Part shown: positions 24,201 through 31,455 of the stretch, one piece after another
Layout: every line of letters starts with the position of its first letter
Position numbering within the stretch: the first letter of the stretch is position 1
From: Notospermus geniculatus
Lineage: Eukaryota > Nemertea > Pilidiophora > Heteronemertea > Lineidae
NCBI GenBank assembly: GCA_002633025.1
Contig: NMRB01000983.1
Span: forward strand, 179,713-243,712
DNA length: 64,000 nt
Direction of reading: 5' to 3'
The notes under the pieces: model-generated
Databases searched by the model: none
Told to the model about the DNA's origin: nothing
Seen by the model: the letters and a program-made list of their open reading frames with translations, nothing else
Made by a program: the position numbers and the translations under genes

Positions 24201-27200
24201 TTTGCATATGACGTCACAAGCCGCCATGCTGGAGGACACATGCTGCAGAGGTGCAGCGAAACGAGCAGTGCATGCCCCACTGACCTTACGTCAACCATGG
24301 CGTGGCGCACTTAATGCAAGTCACGTCACGGTCGGCTCACACCTCTGTGCCCTGTGTCCTCCAGAATGGCCACCAGGATGACGTCATTGCAAAGCCTCTA
24401 TTGGAGAAAACCCATTAGCATGATTAGATTAGGTAGTGCACAAAGTGCTAGTGTAAAAGAGAAACTTGAACAAACACAAGAAGAAAACACAGATACAGTA
24501 GCCTGAGAAAGAAGTGCAAGACTCGGTGCAGATAGTTACAGACTGCTACACAAACAGTTACAAACTAACGGTCTACAGATTATACCCATTACTGTAGAGA
24601 CTTTTGTATAGAAATGGAATTTTTTCAGAAATTGTTAGTTTGGTAACTGGACGAACATCACATTACAGGTGATAAAAGTCAATGGATCCTGCAGAAATAT
24701 AGCACATAGAATGTCTCTGATTATTTTTTGATTCAACCTAAAGATGTCAACATTTTTCTGTACAAAGTACACACGACATACAATGGAGAAAATCATTATT
24801 GTGCTTGATGGAGAGCATCTTGTACCTGCTGGCAGACAAGCATTACAAAGCAGGACAAAGGTTAGTTCAGATGGAGAAGGTTGGGGACAGGGTATTGATG
24901 GTGAGGTGTTGACCAGGTTGCTTTGCCACCATCGTCTCCTTTTTTAGGCTTCACTTGGAAACACGCACCTTGTTTCAATACCTGAAGACAGCAAATGAAT
25001 ATAAGGGTCCGCTAAAAATAGACAAGCCTATTTGGTACCACACATGCCACAGCTACATTTGTAGTCTCTCTCAGAGAAAACAAGATTTTTGGAATGAATT
25101 TTATTCGCCAGTTCGCTTTCTGTTTCAGTGTAGTCAGGTCAGTGATTCAAAATACCGGTACATTTTTGAAGAAGTGGACGTGTTCCATGAAACCTGTGAA
25201 ACCGTGTTCCATGAAACCCGTGAAAAGGAGACTGAGGGTGATGAAATGACATAAAGAAGCACTGACAGTGACACTAGAGTGAAAGAAGCAGGATCATAAC
25301 ACGTAGAACTAGACAGGTTGATGGAAGAGCCACAGATAATCACCAAGTCAAATTCTACAAAATAAATGAAGTAGGGTTGAGAAATTGATACTGTTTTATC
25401 CCCCAAACTGTAGGAAATTCCAACTGACTTTTGTCATCATTACTATGTATTTTCATCTTTAGCATAAATAGCCTGTTATTAATATCATTATTCTTTTGCC
25501 ATCAACTTGTCAATTTCCACTTGTCACTTTCCTGTTTCCTGAAAATGAATGTCAAATAACAAAATGTGTTAGAATAATACATGTAACAGGAAAGTGAAAC
25601 ATGAAGTTGGGAAAGTGTCCAAAATTACCAATAAAGACGACAGACAACATCACATATTATCTTACCTCGATAATCAAATGTAAAAACATGTTTATCAGTG
25701 GAGGCCAGGATGCGGTACATCCGTAAACGAAATATGCCTGCTCTGAAAAGCACAACATCATGGTGTAGGGTGTAGAGTGAGTAGAGGAAGAATGTGACTG
25801 AAGGAGGGACAGGATAACGGGATGCTAAATGTGAGATTGAGATCAACAACTTAACACGTTGACTGCCATGGCTAAAATATCACTTTATCTGCCATTGCCA
25901 TGACTACCAGGCCTGTTTCAAGTTATTTCATATCACCAACTACGAGTTGTAGCTGTACGCCCTCTAGCGTGTTCCCATACATCTGGTCAATCCCCACTGC
26001 CAGTATGATCATTGGAAGGCTCTTCGCCATTGCTATTGCTTATCAACATTACCGGTAATAGAAAATGCATTAGCCCTACTACGAGTATACTCGCAGCTGG
26101 CAATGGGAAGGACATCTGTGACTATGAGTATGCTCGGAGCTGGCAGTCAGCGTGTTAAGGCCTTTTACACTGAGTGACAATGGCCTAAATGAATAGAAAT
26201 GGATAATGTGGGGACTGTGCTTCAGTGTCGGCAAGAGAGAGAGGCGTCCTCCTGGCAGAGGTGTCTGCTTGGGGAGGTTCATTCCATTGTATCCATTAAG
26301 TTGCAGATCTCAATTTCGCAAATAATTTTCTGCGCTCTCCGTTTATTAATACTGCAAGGGTAGGCAAAAATATTTTGTTTCAAGTAAGTAAGCATATTTT
26401 GCTGTACAAGACCTGTGTGGACAGATAAGTGAATTGCGAGAATTTAAAAAAAATGTGTTATAGACTGAAAATATGCGACAGAGAGTTGGCCTGGATGCAA
26501 GAAAACACATGCAACTGATGCTTCAGTTCTTACTATCGAATCAAAGGGAAACTGATTATAGTTATGTCACAGGAAATCAGCTACTGACGATAGTACCAAT
26601 ACTCAGCACAGTAAATGTAATACCGTACACTAGGAAGTTGCTTTCATTTCAGGTTTCGTTTTGGAGCAACCAGGGCTTTCAAATTACAAAACTTTATGAA
26701 CAAGATTGATTTGTAGCCTTCCCAAGTTGTCAAATAATACTCATCTTTTAACACTTTTTTGGCATGCATTCCTCAACAATAACAATTTTACAGATAAATT
26801 CCTGAACTAAATGTTGTGCAGATAAACAGGCAGCATGATTTTGGAGAGAGGATTCGTCAGAGATGATTACTGCCACCATTACCAACACCAGTCACATGGA
26901 CTGGACTTACGGTCGGCATGCCACGAAATCTGTCCTTCTGAGACAAACTTGTTAGCCACAGTGTTGGTTCATCATCACGGCTCTCAAAATCAAAAGATTT
27001 CTATCTAACTTCCCATCAATTGAAATTCATATCTTCACCAGATCCCACAGAGTAAATTATCCACCCACTTATTGAATGCTCACCTTGTTCCAGCATTTCC
27101 ATGGCAGTAGAGAATAATTGGATATCCGTCAGAGAGCGACTTCTCATATGCTTGAGAACTGTTGTCCTTCGTAAACTTGGGGACTAAGGACTTGGGAGGA

Positions 27201-30200
27201 ATGTGCCTGAAAGTGTCATTGCATTGATTATTTTGCAAAGACAGAAGGCAAGAAATGATTTGTAATTTAAAGTCTGGCAACATCTACGACCCAATGGAAT
27301 GTGGAAGTCAGGTAATGTAATGTGGCAGAGCTTTGCGGTTAATGCCTGCTGACCATTTGTGGTCGTTCCCCGATTGTTCGTGCTGTGCACCGGTTACCGG
27401 TATTCAAGAGCCGCGTGTGATTAAAGTTCCTTGGAAAATCCAACTATCATTTCCTAACTTCCGCATTCCACTGGGTCAAAGTTAGATGCTGCCAGACTAT
27501 AAGTATGTCAAACTTCTCTGCAAATGGCCCCAAATCCACAGAGCCCTCACTACTGGTAGGCCTACTCAATTTTCCACTATCATTGATGTATTGTGGGTGG
27601 TCGGCACTTAATACTGGTCAATAACAGTGAACTAGTAAACTGTGACAGACAGACCAATGCAGGTTTCCTATAACCTAACTAAAAGGACTGCCTGCAGATA
27701 AAAATGTGTGTTACAGCCACTAAGAAGTTTCATACCAAACTCCGAGTGATGAGTCCTGGCTAGGTACCCTGAAGTTCCTCCCAGCAGTCAGCTTGAAATA
27801 GGCAAAGTCATTGAAGTCAATAATGATTGGCCAGTGTACTGAAATCCAAGTAAACAAAATCATGAGTTACATTCAAGGGAATACTGGTTACCGGTAAATT
27901 ACTGTGAGTGTATGCAGTAGCATACTGGTAGTCTCAACTGGCTACCAGATTTAAAACAGATACCATACGGTACAAATCAGAAGTATTTTGTTGTGTACCG
28001 GTATGTTCAACAATCTGGTGTCAGAGTGGTGCAGTTGGAAGCATCAGTGCTTGTTACTCTTGTTCAGTGTCCAGGTTTATTCCCCTGTCAGTCATGTCAG
28101 TCCTATCCTTCGTGTGATAAAAAGATTTTAAAAGCACAAACCATCTCCAGGCATTCTGCAGGATTTATACTCACATGGTGTTAGAAATACAGCAATCTTG
28201 ATCAAGGATGGATATAGATACAGCAGTGTTGGCACTATCACATACAAGACAAACAGAATGGTACCAACAACAAATAATGTTCTCTTCCATTTTCTCAGCT
28301 GAGGCAGCAGACAACTGAAAGAGTGACAAAAACCCTAGGTGTTGATGGATGTGTCTATGGTGCCAATGTTGGCAAGATAGGCAGAATTTGTTTGGGAGTT
28401 TCCGTGCGATCTACCGAGTTCTCCCAAGGTATTGATGGATATGTCGATGATGGCTATGGTGCCGATGTTGGCAAGATAGGCTGAATTTGTTCGGGAGTTT
28501 CCGTGCGCTCTTCCGAGTTCTCATGAAGTATTTTTGTTTTTGATGGATTAGGCCACACTTTTTTTATTCCTTGTTTCGCGAGCCCGCTGCTAGGTGAAAA
28601 TAGGAAAATGAAAAAAAATAAAATTTTATTTTTGGGGGTTTTCACGAGCCCTCCGCTCCAAAAACTTGCCAAAATGGAAAAAAAATAAAAATTTATTTTT
28701 ATTTTTATTCCGCCCGCTGCTCAGGTGTCCGAGACCGAAAATACATTTTTCAAAAATATGACCTTTGTTAGATTTACCATCCGATTGATACATGGTTTCT
28801 GACAGTTCTATGCAATGGCATGAAATGCCCTTGGACACACCAGTCGATGTGGCCTCATCATCATTCAAGCTTAATAGGTACATTGGTGTTTGGGTTTGGG
28901 TAAGCCTATTCCAATTGACCCTTTATTGCGGAATAAAATTTTATTTTTTTCTTCTCCTCCGCTTTTCAGAGAACTTGGATAACTTTCGAGAAATCAAAAA
29001 ATAAAAATTTTATTTTTATTTTTTTTCCGCCCTCCTCTGATGGAGGTGCTGAGAAAAAGCTCGCGAAACAAGGAATAAAAAAAGCGTGGCCTTATTTGGC
29101 TATGGGGATGGTGTTGATGCTTGCTGGATTGTTTCGGGAGTTTCCGCGCAATGCCGAGTTCTCCAGCGGTTTTGATGGATACGTCGATGATGCCGATGCT
29201 GGCTGGACAGCCAGATTGTTTTCAGGAGTTTCCGTGCAATCTCACGACTGTTAGAGCACAATAGGTCTTTTGACTGCTTGCTCTCCAGTCTGTCGCCTGT
29301 CCAATTCTCCGCGATTTGATTGGTAGTTTGGACCCGTATGACGACATACTAACTTGCATATGATTGGATCTTTAGTCAAATATTTACTGATTACGGGAAT
29401 GAGTTAATTGAAGTAATTAAGCTGTCCGCTTTGTTTCTGGTCAGCTGTAGTGCAAGTGGAGTCCTAAATCTATGTAACAGACAAGAGCAATTAGTGAGTT
29501 CTGAAACGTGTGACGAATGATTGATAAGTTTGTTCAGACAATGCCAATTTCGGCCTTGCTGAGGGTAGTTTCCCCGATCTTCCAACAGTAAGACAAACCT
29601 TTTTGCGAATAACTCAACGTTGTTACACAGATCACTTCTTTATGATTGATATTAACCAGGTAGGCGAACAATACAGGCCGCAGGAAGTTCTAATAACTCA
29701 TTCCCAGGTTGAAATTTTTTTGGTAGTTTCCGCGTTAATGTACTATTTTTAGACCGGAAATCCCCGTTTGTTTGAAGCTGCCGATAGAGGACGCGGCGGT
29801 ATGGATTCCAGTTCTAACAGTCGTGATCTAGCCTACCGGGTAGGCCTACCGATTTCTCCCGAAGTTTTGATTTCCGAGCTCCTACTCTTCATTCCAAATC
29901 CCCTTGGCGCGAGGTTTTCGGCCGATATCTCCTCAACGGCTGGGCCAAATTCAACATACCATACATCAATAAACTTGTCTTTCTTGCCGGTATCTTTCTG
30001 CTATCTTCATTTTTTGCGTAAGGCCTGCATAACGGATCTCTTTCTCAAAACCCATTTCATTTCGAGATGCTGTTCAGTGCAGTTTACACGTGCGCGATGC
30101 ATTGCGTCATTTCAAAATGGCCGCCATTTCGGCCGTCAGCACAAACAGTGATTTGTGAAACAACTTTTTTCTGTCACGTTTTTCGGGAAATTGACTGTGA

Positions 30201-30731
30201 TGATGGCTGTACCGCCAAGAAAGATAAGTCAACTGACGTATGTTTCGTCAAAATCGGCCCAGCCGTTGCGGAGCTATCGGATCGTTGATAAACCTCGCGC
30301 CAAGGGGATTTGGAATGGAGAGTAGTCCTCCTAGGCCCTAGGCTGAAGTTTTCCGATGAAATGAATTTTCAAGTTGCTCCAAAAATATTGCTGTAGGCCT
30401 AGGCCTATCTCTTCACTCTTAGCCTAGGCCCTAGGCCTATTAGCCTAGTAATAGCCAGCTGCAGGCTACACATGTATGCATACACATACATGGATGCATG
30501 ATCAGATGATGTGATGTGAATGCATTTTTGTCATGATCATGACACAATGACTGAGCATGCCGAGATGATGAGCATGACTGACCTCGTCATCTGCTGGATC
30601 TTCCCTTGTTTCTGTTGACGTTTGTGGCCAGATTTCGCCTTATTTTTATCGATAGCATGTACATTTCCATTCTCGGTAACTTCATTTTCAGTTTGATCAA
30701 CGGTATGACCACTCCTCAATCTCATTTTCAT
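12092..30731 (-). CDS. ABHD12: ABHD12-like serine hydrolase (lysophosphatidylserine lipase family), terminal exon not found
   Basis: An ER-membrane alpha/beta-hydrolase that in animals hydrolyses lysophosphatidylserine and monoacylglycerols. Eleven exons join in phase: 30731-30583, 28314-28175, 27838-27736, 27206-27084, then 25742-25666 or 23159-23083, 22175-22046, 21585-21548, 21353-21274, 21133-21051, 20818-20740 and 12216-12092. Together they give about 375 residues; human ABHD12 has 398. Visible motifs are a basic N-terminus, a membrane segment at about 62-83, the oxyanion-side HGNAG (166-170), DYRG before residue 198, the nucleophile elbow GHSLG with Ser237, HAEDD (320-324, catalytic Asp) and CGH with His363. 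The triad is intact. The start chosen is the Met at 30731, followed by KMRLRSG; an upstream in-frame Met at 30815 lies inside an inserted repeat. The gene is head-to-head with GINS1. The last intron (12217-20739) harbours an antisense peptide-gene array. Confidence 0.9.
12685..13205 (+). repeat. Diverged 5' unit fragment of the peptide-gene array, split by a foldback element
   Basis: Positions 12690-12803 (ACATAGTCGTTCGCAAAGAG ... GATCATGGGTCAAGGACCAG) match the region that lies about 0.4 kb upstream of each first exon in the array (15510-15610, 16520-16620, 18190-18290). The match resumes at about 13153 (AGGTCGG... CCAGCTGGCCTG). A 349-bp inverted-repeat element (12804-13152) interrupts it, with ends GGGCCCAGTTTCACAAAGAA and TTCTTTGTGCAACTGGGCCC. 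This marks the left edge of the array. The promoter and first exon that should follow are missing. Confidence 0.7.
13205..14609. repeat. Block of foreign repeats replacing the first exon of array unit 0
   Basis: The block contains three diverged copies of a repeat recognised by GCAACCCGTTCTTGAGTTA / GGTCCGGAATGCTAAAA (near 13312, 13465 and 14020, with a further piece near 14370). A GC-rich foldback element (about 13479-14010) full of CGCGGT/CGCGAA words is inserted in one copy and flanked by TTA, as a 3-bp target-site duplication would be. The right end (GTAAGAGCTCACGACAGGTG) also occurs near 796. The long open frames here on both strands are consequences of the GC-rich palindrome. Confidence 0.6.
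14665..14746 (+). pseudogene. Orphan second exon of a cysteine-rich secreted peptide gene (copy A)
   Basis: An acceptor (TTTCTTTCAG) is followed by an 82-nt exon with an intact frame and stop. It encodes KPCKTKADCPGFCTEC and then SSRNICRNWG, with five cysteines in the same spacing as the intact gene at 17045-17868. A polyadenylation signal AATAAA lies at 14857. No first exon is present upstream: the region that should hold the promoter and signal peptide is replaced by repeats (13205-14609). It is therefore probably a dead copy, unless a distant first exon is used. The exon itself shows no disabling change, so the loss may be recent. Confidence 0.75.
15012..15446. mobile_element. 435-bp foldback element inserted in the peptide array
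   Basis: The ends GGTACCGGCAAACC and TGCCGGTACC, and inner strings GGCGCTGACTATCAACCTGG and CTGGTTGATGATCAGCGCC, are inverted repeats. Comparison with the uninterrupted junction at 18122-18140 (CCTAAAGCAATTGGAATC) shows it inserted between CCTAAAGCA and TTGGAATC. Confidence 0.75.
15978..16120 (+). CDS. First exon (signal peptide and pro-region) of a cysteine-rich peptide gene, copy B
   Basis: The exon has a 143-nt coding part ending GG|GTAAGT and encodes the same 47 residues as the first exon of the intact gene C: signal peptide, acidic stretch, RTKR, first cysteine, GRKKR, NEVVG. The two coding segments differ by one synonymous base (TGC/TGT). A TATA-like CATAAAAGGG lies at 15864. The intron is cut off at about 16451 and joined directly to the upstream region of the next unit, so copy B has no second exon of its own. 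It could splice to the second exon at 17787 and so act as an alternative promoter and first exon for gene C, or it may be non-functional. Confidence 0.75.
17045..17868 (+). CDS. Secreted six-cysteine knottin-like peptide precursor (copy C, intact)
   Basis: Two exons (17045-17187 and 17787-17868) encode 74 aa. Residues 1 to about 18 are a signal peptide (KSILFVFLVLLAVAFA). An acidic pro-segment (EADDDHSIE) ends in a furin-type RTKR (28-31). The rest holds six cysteines at 34, 51, 57, 61, 64 and 70, spaced x16, x5, x3, x2, x5, and ends ERWG. A second dibasic site, GRKKR (39-43), sits between cysteines 1 and 2. If cut, it would give a short N-terminal chain, possibly amidated at Val38, linked by disulfides to the C-terminal chain. 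The spacing fits an inhibitor-cystine-knot fold. KPCxTxxDC resembles the potato metallocarboxypeptidase-inhibitor knottin (from memory). A TATA-like CATAAAAGGG lies near 16936 and AATAAA at 17980. It is antisense inside an ABHD12-like intron. Function unknown: defence peptide, protease inhibitor, hormone or venom-type peptide are all possible. Confidence 0.8.
17641..17760. mobile_element. MITE (family C) in the intron of peptide gene C
   Basis: About 120 bp with ends GGGCCTATTCTAGAAGCTTC and GCTTCTAGAATACGGGCCC, which are imperfect inverted repeats. Copies also lie at 48019-48349 (with another element inserted inside) and 58407-58526. It is absent from the other array units, so it arrived after the duplication. 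Confidence 0.8.
18656..19865 (+). pseudogene. Frameshifted cysteine-rich peptide gene (copy D)
   Basis: Exon 1 (18656-18798) is intact: signal peptide, a slightly longer acidic region (EVEADDDHSME), RSRR furin-type site, first cysteine in AICLVKW, then GRKKRNLG, ending GG|GTAAGT. Exon 2 (19786-19865) has a good acceptor but is 80 nt instead of 82. A net two-base deletion after the codons for KTRA shifts the frame and stops it at 19823-19825, losing four cysteines. The rest of the exon and AATAAA at 19977 are preserved, so the lesion looks recent, or is a sequence error. A foldback element (19068-19471) occupies the intron. The mature region differs in several residues from copy C, so this was a distinct paralogue. 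Confidence 0.75.
19068..19471. mobile_element. 404-bp foldback element in the intron of copy D
   Basis: The left arm AAGGGCCATATTCATAAAGG... pairs with the right arm ...CTTTATGAATACGGCCCTT. Pairing continues through TAATCAGCGTAC, GGCCTAGAAAACTATT, GCATTTACCC and CGCGT. The arms are about 150 bp each, imperfect, and flanked by TTAA/TAAT. Confidence 0.75.
20104..20434. mobile_element. Foldback element with CAGGGTTCC-type ends
   Basis: The left end CAGGGTTCCTGCACATTTTC and the right end GAGCCGCGGGAACCCTG are inverted repeats, and the inner parts (TTCCATGATATTTCAATGATTTTCCAAGG and complements) also pair. The internal open frame is not a gene. Confidence 0.65.
20565..20717 (+). repeat. Right-hand edge fragment of the peptide-gene array
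   Basis: The segment matches the junction between array units (compare 18030-18180): TTTGGTCAGTCAAACATGACACAGAG, GGGCCCTTCCTAAAGCAATTGG, then a string like AGCCAACCG...AAGCTGACTG. It stops only 23 bases before ABHD12-like exon 10 (20740-20818), so the array ends almost at the exon. Confidence 0.7.
22046..22175 (-). CDS. ABHD12: ABHD12-like exon 6, nucleophile elbow
   Basis: This 130-nt exon encodes FADSPGDPTEDGMVQDGY then TMFKWIKERSGKSPVFLW and GHSLGSG. GHSLG is the G-x-S-x-G nucleophile elbow of serine hydrolases. It enters in phase with either version of exon 5, both of which end ...DYR plus one G. Confidence 0.88.
23083..23159 (-). CDS. ABHD12: Alternative exon 5b of the ABHD12-like gene
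   Basis: This 77-nt exon has acceptor TTTCAG and donor G|GTATGT. In phase with exon 4 and exon 6 it encodes ARSYRITFYKVATAQQLHV then IAFDYRG. It occupies the same place as exon 5a (25666-25742), has the same length and phases (starts after two bases of a codon, ends after one), and keeps the Y-K/R-(V/I)-L/A and FDYRG positions, but differs in more than half its residues. Because 77 is not a multiple of three, including both copies or neither would break the frame, so they are expected to be mutually exclusive. Confidence 0.8.
23379..23686. repeat. Dispersed repeat (family D, copy 1)
   Basis: About 300 bp with a diverged copy at 49555-49812 in the same orientation (shared strings CAGTTCGGCCGAAAT, ATTATCCTGCATCGAGGTT, CAGCGGCTGGGTGACC, CCCATCTGTCTATA). 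The ends AAAGCCGCACACTATGC / TATA.TGTGCGGCTTT suggest short terminal inverted repeats. Confidence 0.7.
24007..24175. mobile_element. Foldback element with TGACGTCA-rich arms (first of a side-by-side pair)
   Basis: CATGTATATAGAGGAACTTC at the left pairs with the right end CACTTCCTCTATACATG. Pairing continues through GTGACGTCA and CATGTTGGACGTC / GACGTCCAACATG. It lies between alternative exons 5a and 5b of the ABHD12-like gene. Confidence 0.75.
24193..24401. mobile_element. Second foldback element, 17 bp from the first
   Basis: TATAGAGGCTTTGCATATGA pairs with CATTGCAAAGCCTCTA. Inner strings GCTGGAGGACACATG / CCTGTGTCCTCCAG also pair. It is different in core sequence from the neighbour at 24007 but shares TATAGAGG-type ends and TGACGTCA words, so the two may be distant relatives. 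Confidence 0.7.
25666..25742 (-). CDS. ABHD12: Alternative exon 5a of the ABHD12-like gene
   Basis: This 77-nt exon has acceptor TTTTCAG and donor G|GTAAGA. It encodes AGIFRLRMYRILASTDKHV then FTFDYRG in phase between exon 4 (...CHGNAGTR) and exon 6 (FADSPGDP...). It is the first of two equivalent exons; see the entry at 23083-23159. The human counterpart of this part is the [20 protein letters not shown] region, and 5a is at least as similar to it as 5b. Confidence 0.83.
25851..26159. mobile_element. Foldback element in the exon 4-5a intron
   Basis: Left end TTAACACGTTGACTGCCA pairs with the right end TGGCAGTCAGCGTGTTAA. The core contains inverted ACGAGT/ACTCGT and GAGTATACTCG words. Confidence 0.7.
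28550..29093. mobile_element. 544-bp foldback element in ABHD12-like intron 1
   Basis: GGCCACACTTTTTTTATTCC at the left pairs with GGAATAAAAAAAGCGTGGCC at the right, followed inward by TTGTTTCGCGAGC / GCTCGCGAAACAA. The core has A/T-rich inverted runs (AAAAATAAAATTTTATTTTT). Outside the element, copies of a ~70-bp repeat (GTTTCGGGAGTTTCCGTGCG...) occur near 28385, 28485, 29135 and 29225. Confidence 0.7.
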
Positions 30732-31455
30732 GTTTTGGAAAAGAAAACTCTCCTGAACTTCTCCACAAATAGCGTGTTCGTTTACTTGCCTGGGCCTCAC
30801 CTGGGTGAGACCCATCTGCGTTCTTTTTCGTGTGACGTCATGATCTGGGGTCTGTCGGGCCTGCCCGAAGTAATCACCTCGCCGAGGTGATTAGTTGGGG
30901 AAGTATCCCAGAATGCCTTTCAACACAATGGCGTCGAACGTGCCGAATCCACCATTTTTACCCAAACTGGATATAAATAATGGTTAGCATGCAACTATAG
31001 ATGCAGATAGGGAGGATAAAATTGCTGTCAGGGCGACTTACATCTTCTGGTCGTCCATGTCGTCTGCTGGTGTGTCAGTGCCATTGCTTGCCGTCAGTTT
31101 GCCTGATCACGTGGTGCAAACTTACACGGGTGAGACCCAACAGCGTTCGTGAATAAGGCTTTATTGAGCATGCGCGACGGTCGCTGAGAAATTTACTCCG
31201 GGGAGGCCCAGGCAAGTAAACGAACACGCTAAAAATAACTTGGAATGTAAACAATCAATAGGGGGCGATATCGTCGTGAGACGTGAAACGAATTTTAATT
31301 GGTGGAAGAAACACGTCGGTCAAGTTTTTAACCAATCTCCTATCGTGTTATATCATCCTGTCGGCTTGGCCTCCTACATGTCCTAGCGCGAAATTTGACC
31401 GATCAGAACTGTCTTCCGTGCAATAAAAACGACAATACCAGTCGTATCAGCGAGG
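30732..31455. promoter_or_regulatory. Shared 724-bp intergenic region (bidirectional promoter) of the ABHD12-like gene and GINS1
   Basis: The start codons of the two genes are 724 bp apart and point away from each other. Near GINS1, GCGCGAAATTT at 31385-31395 fits the E2F site consensus (TTTSSCGC read on the other strand), as expected for a replication gene. A TGACGTCA (CRE-like) word lies at 30834. Most of the region is taken by a foldback element (30770-31231), leaving about 225 bp of other sequence next to GINS1 and 38 bp next to the ABHD12-like start codon. Confidence 0.55.
30770..31231. mobile_element. 462-bp foldback element inside the bidirectional promoter
   Basis: TAGCGTGTTCGTTTACTTGC at the left pairs with GCAAGTAAACGAACACGCTA at the right, and pairing continues through CTGGGCCTC / GAGGCCCAG. 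The core holds inverted CACCTGGGTGAGACCCA / GGGTGAGACCCAACAG words. The element ends 38 bp from the ABHD12-like start codon, so it may supply its 5' UTR and transcription start. Confidence 0.75.
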
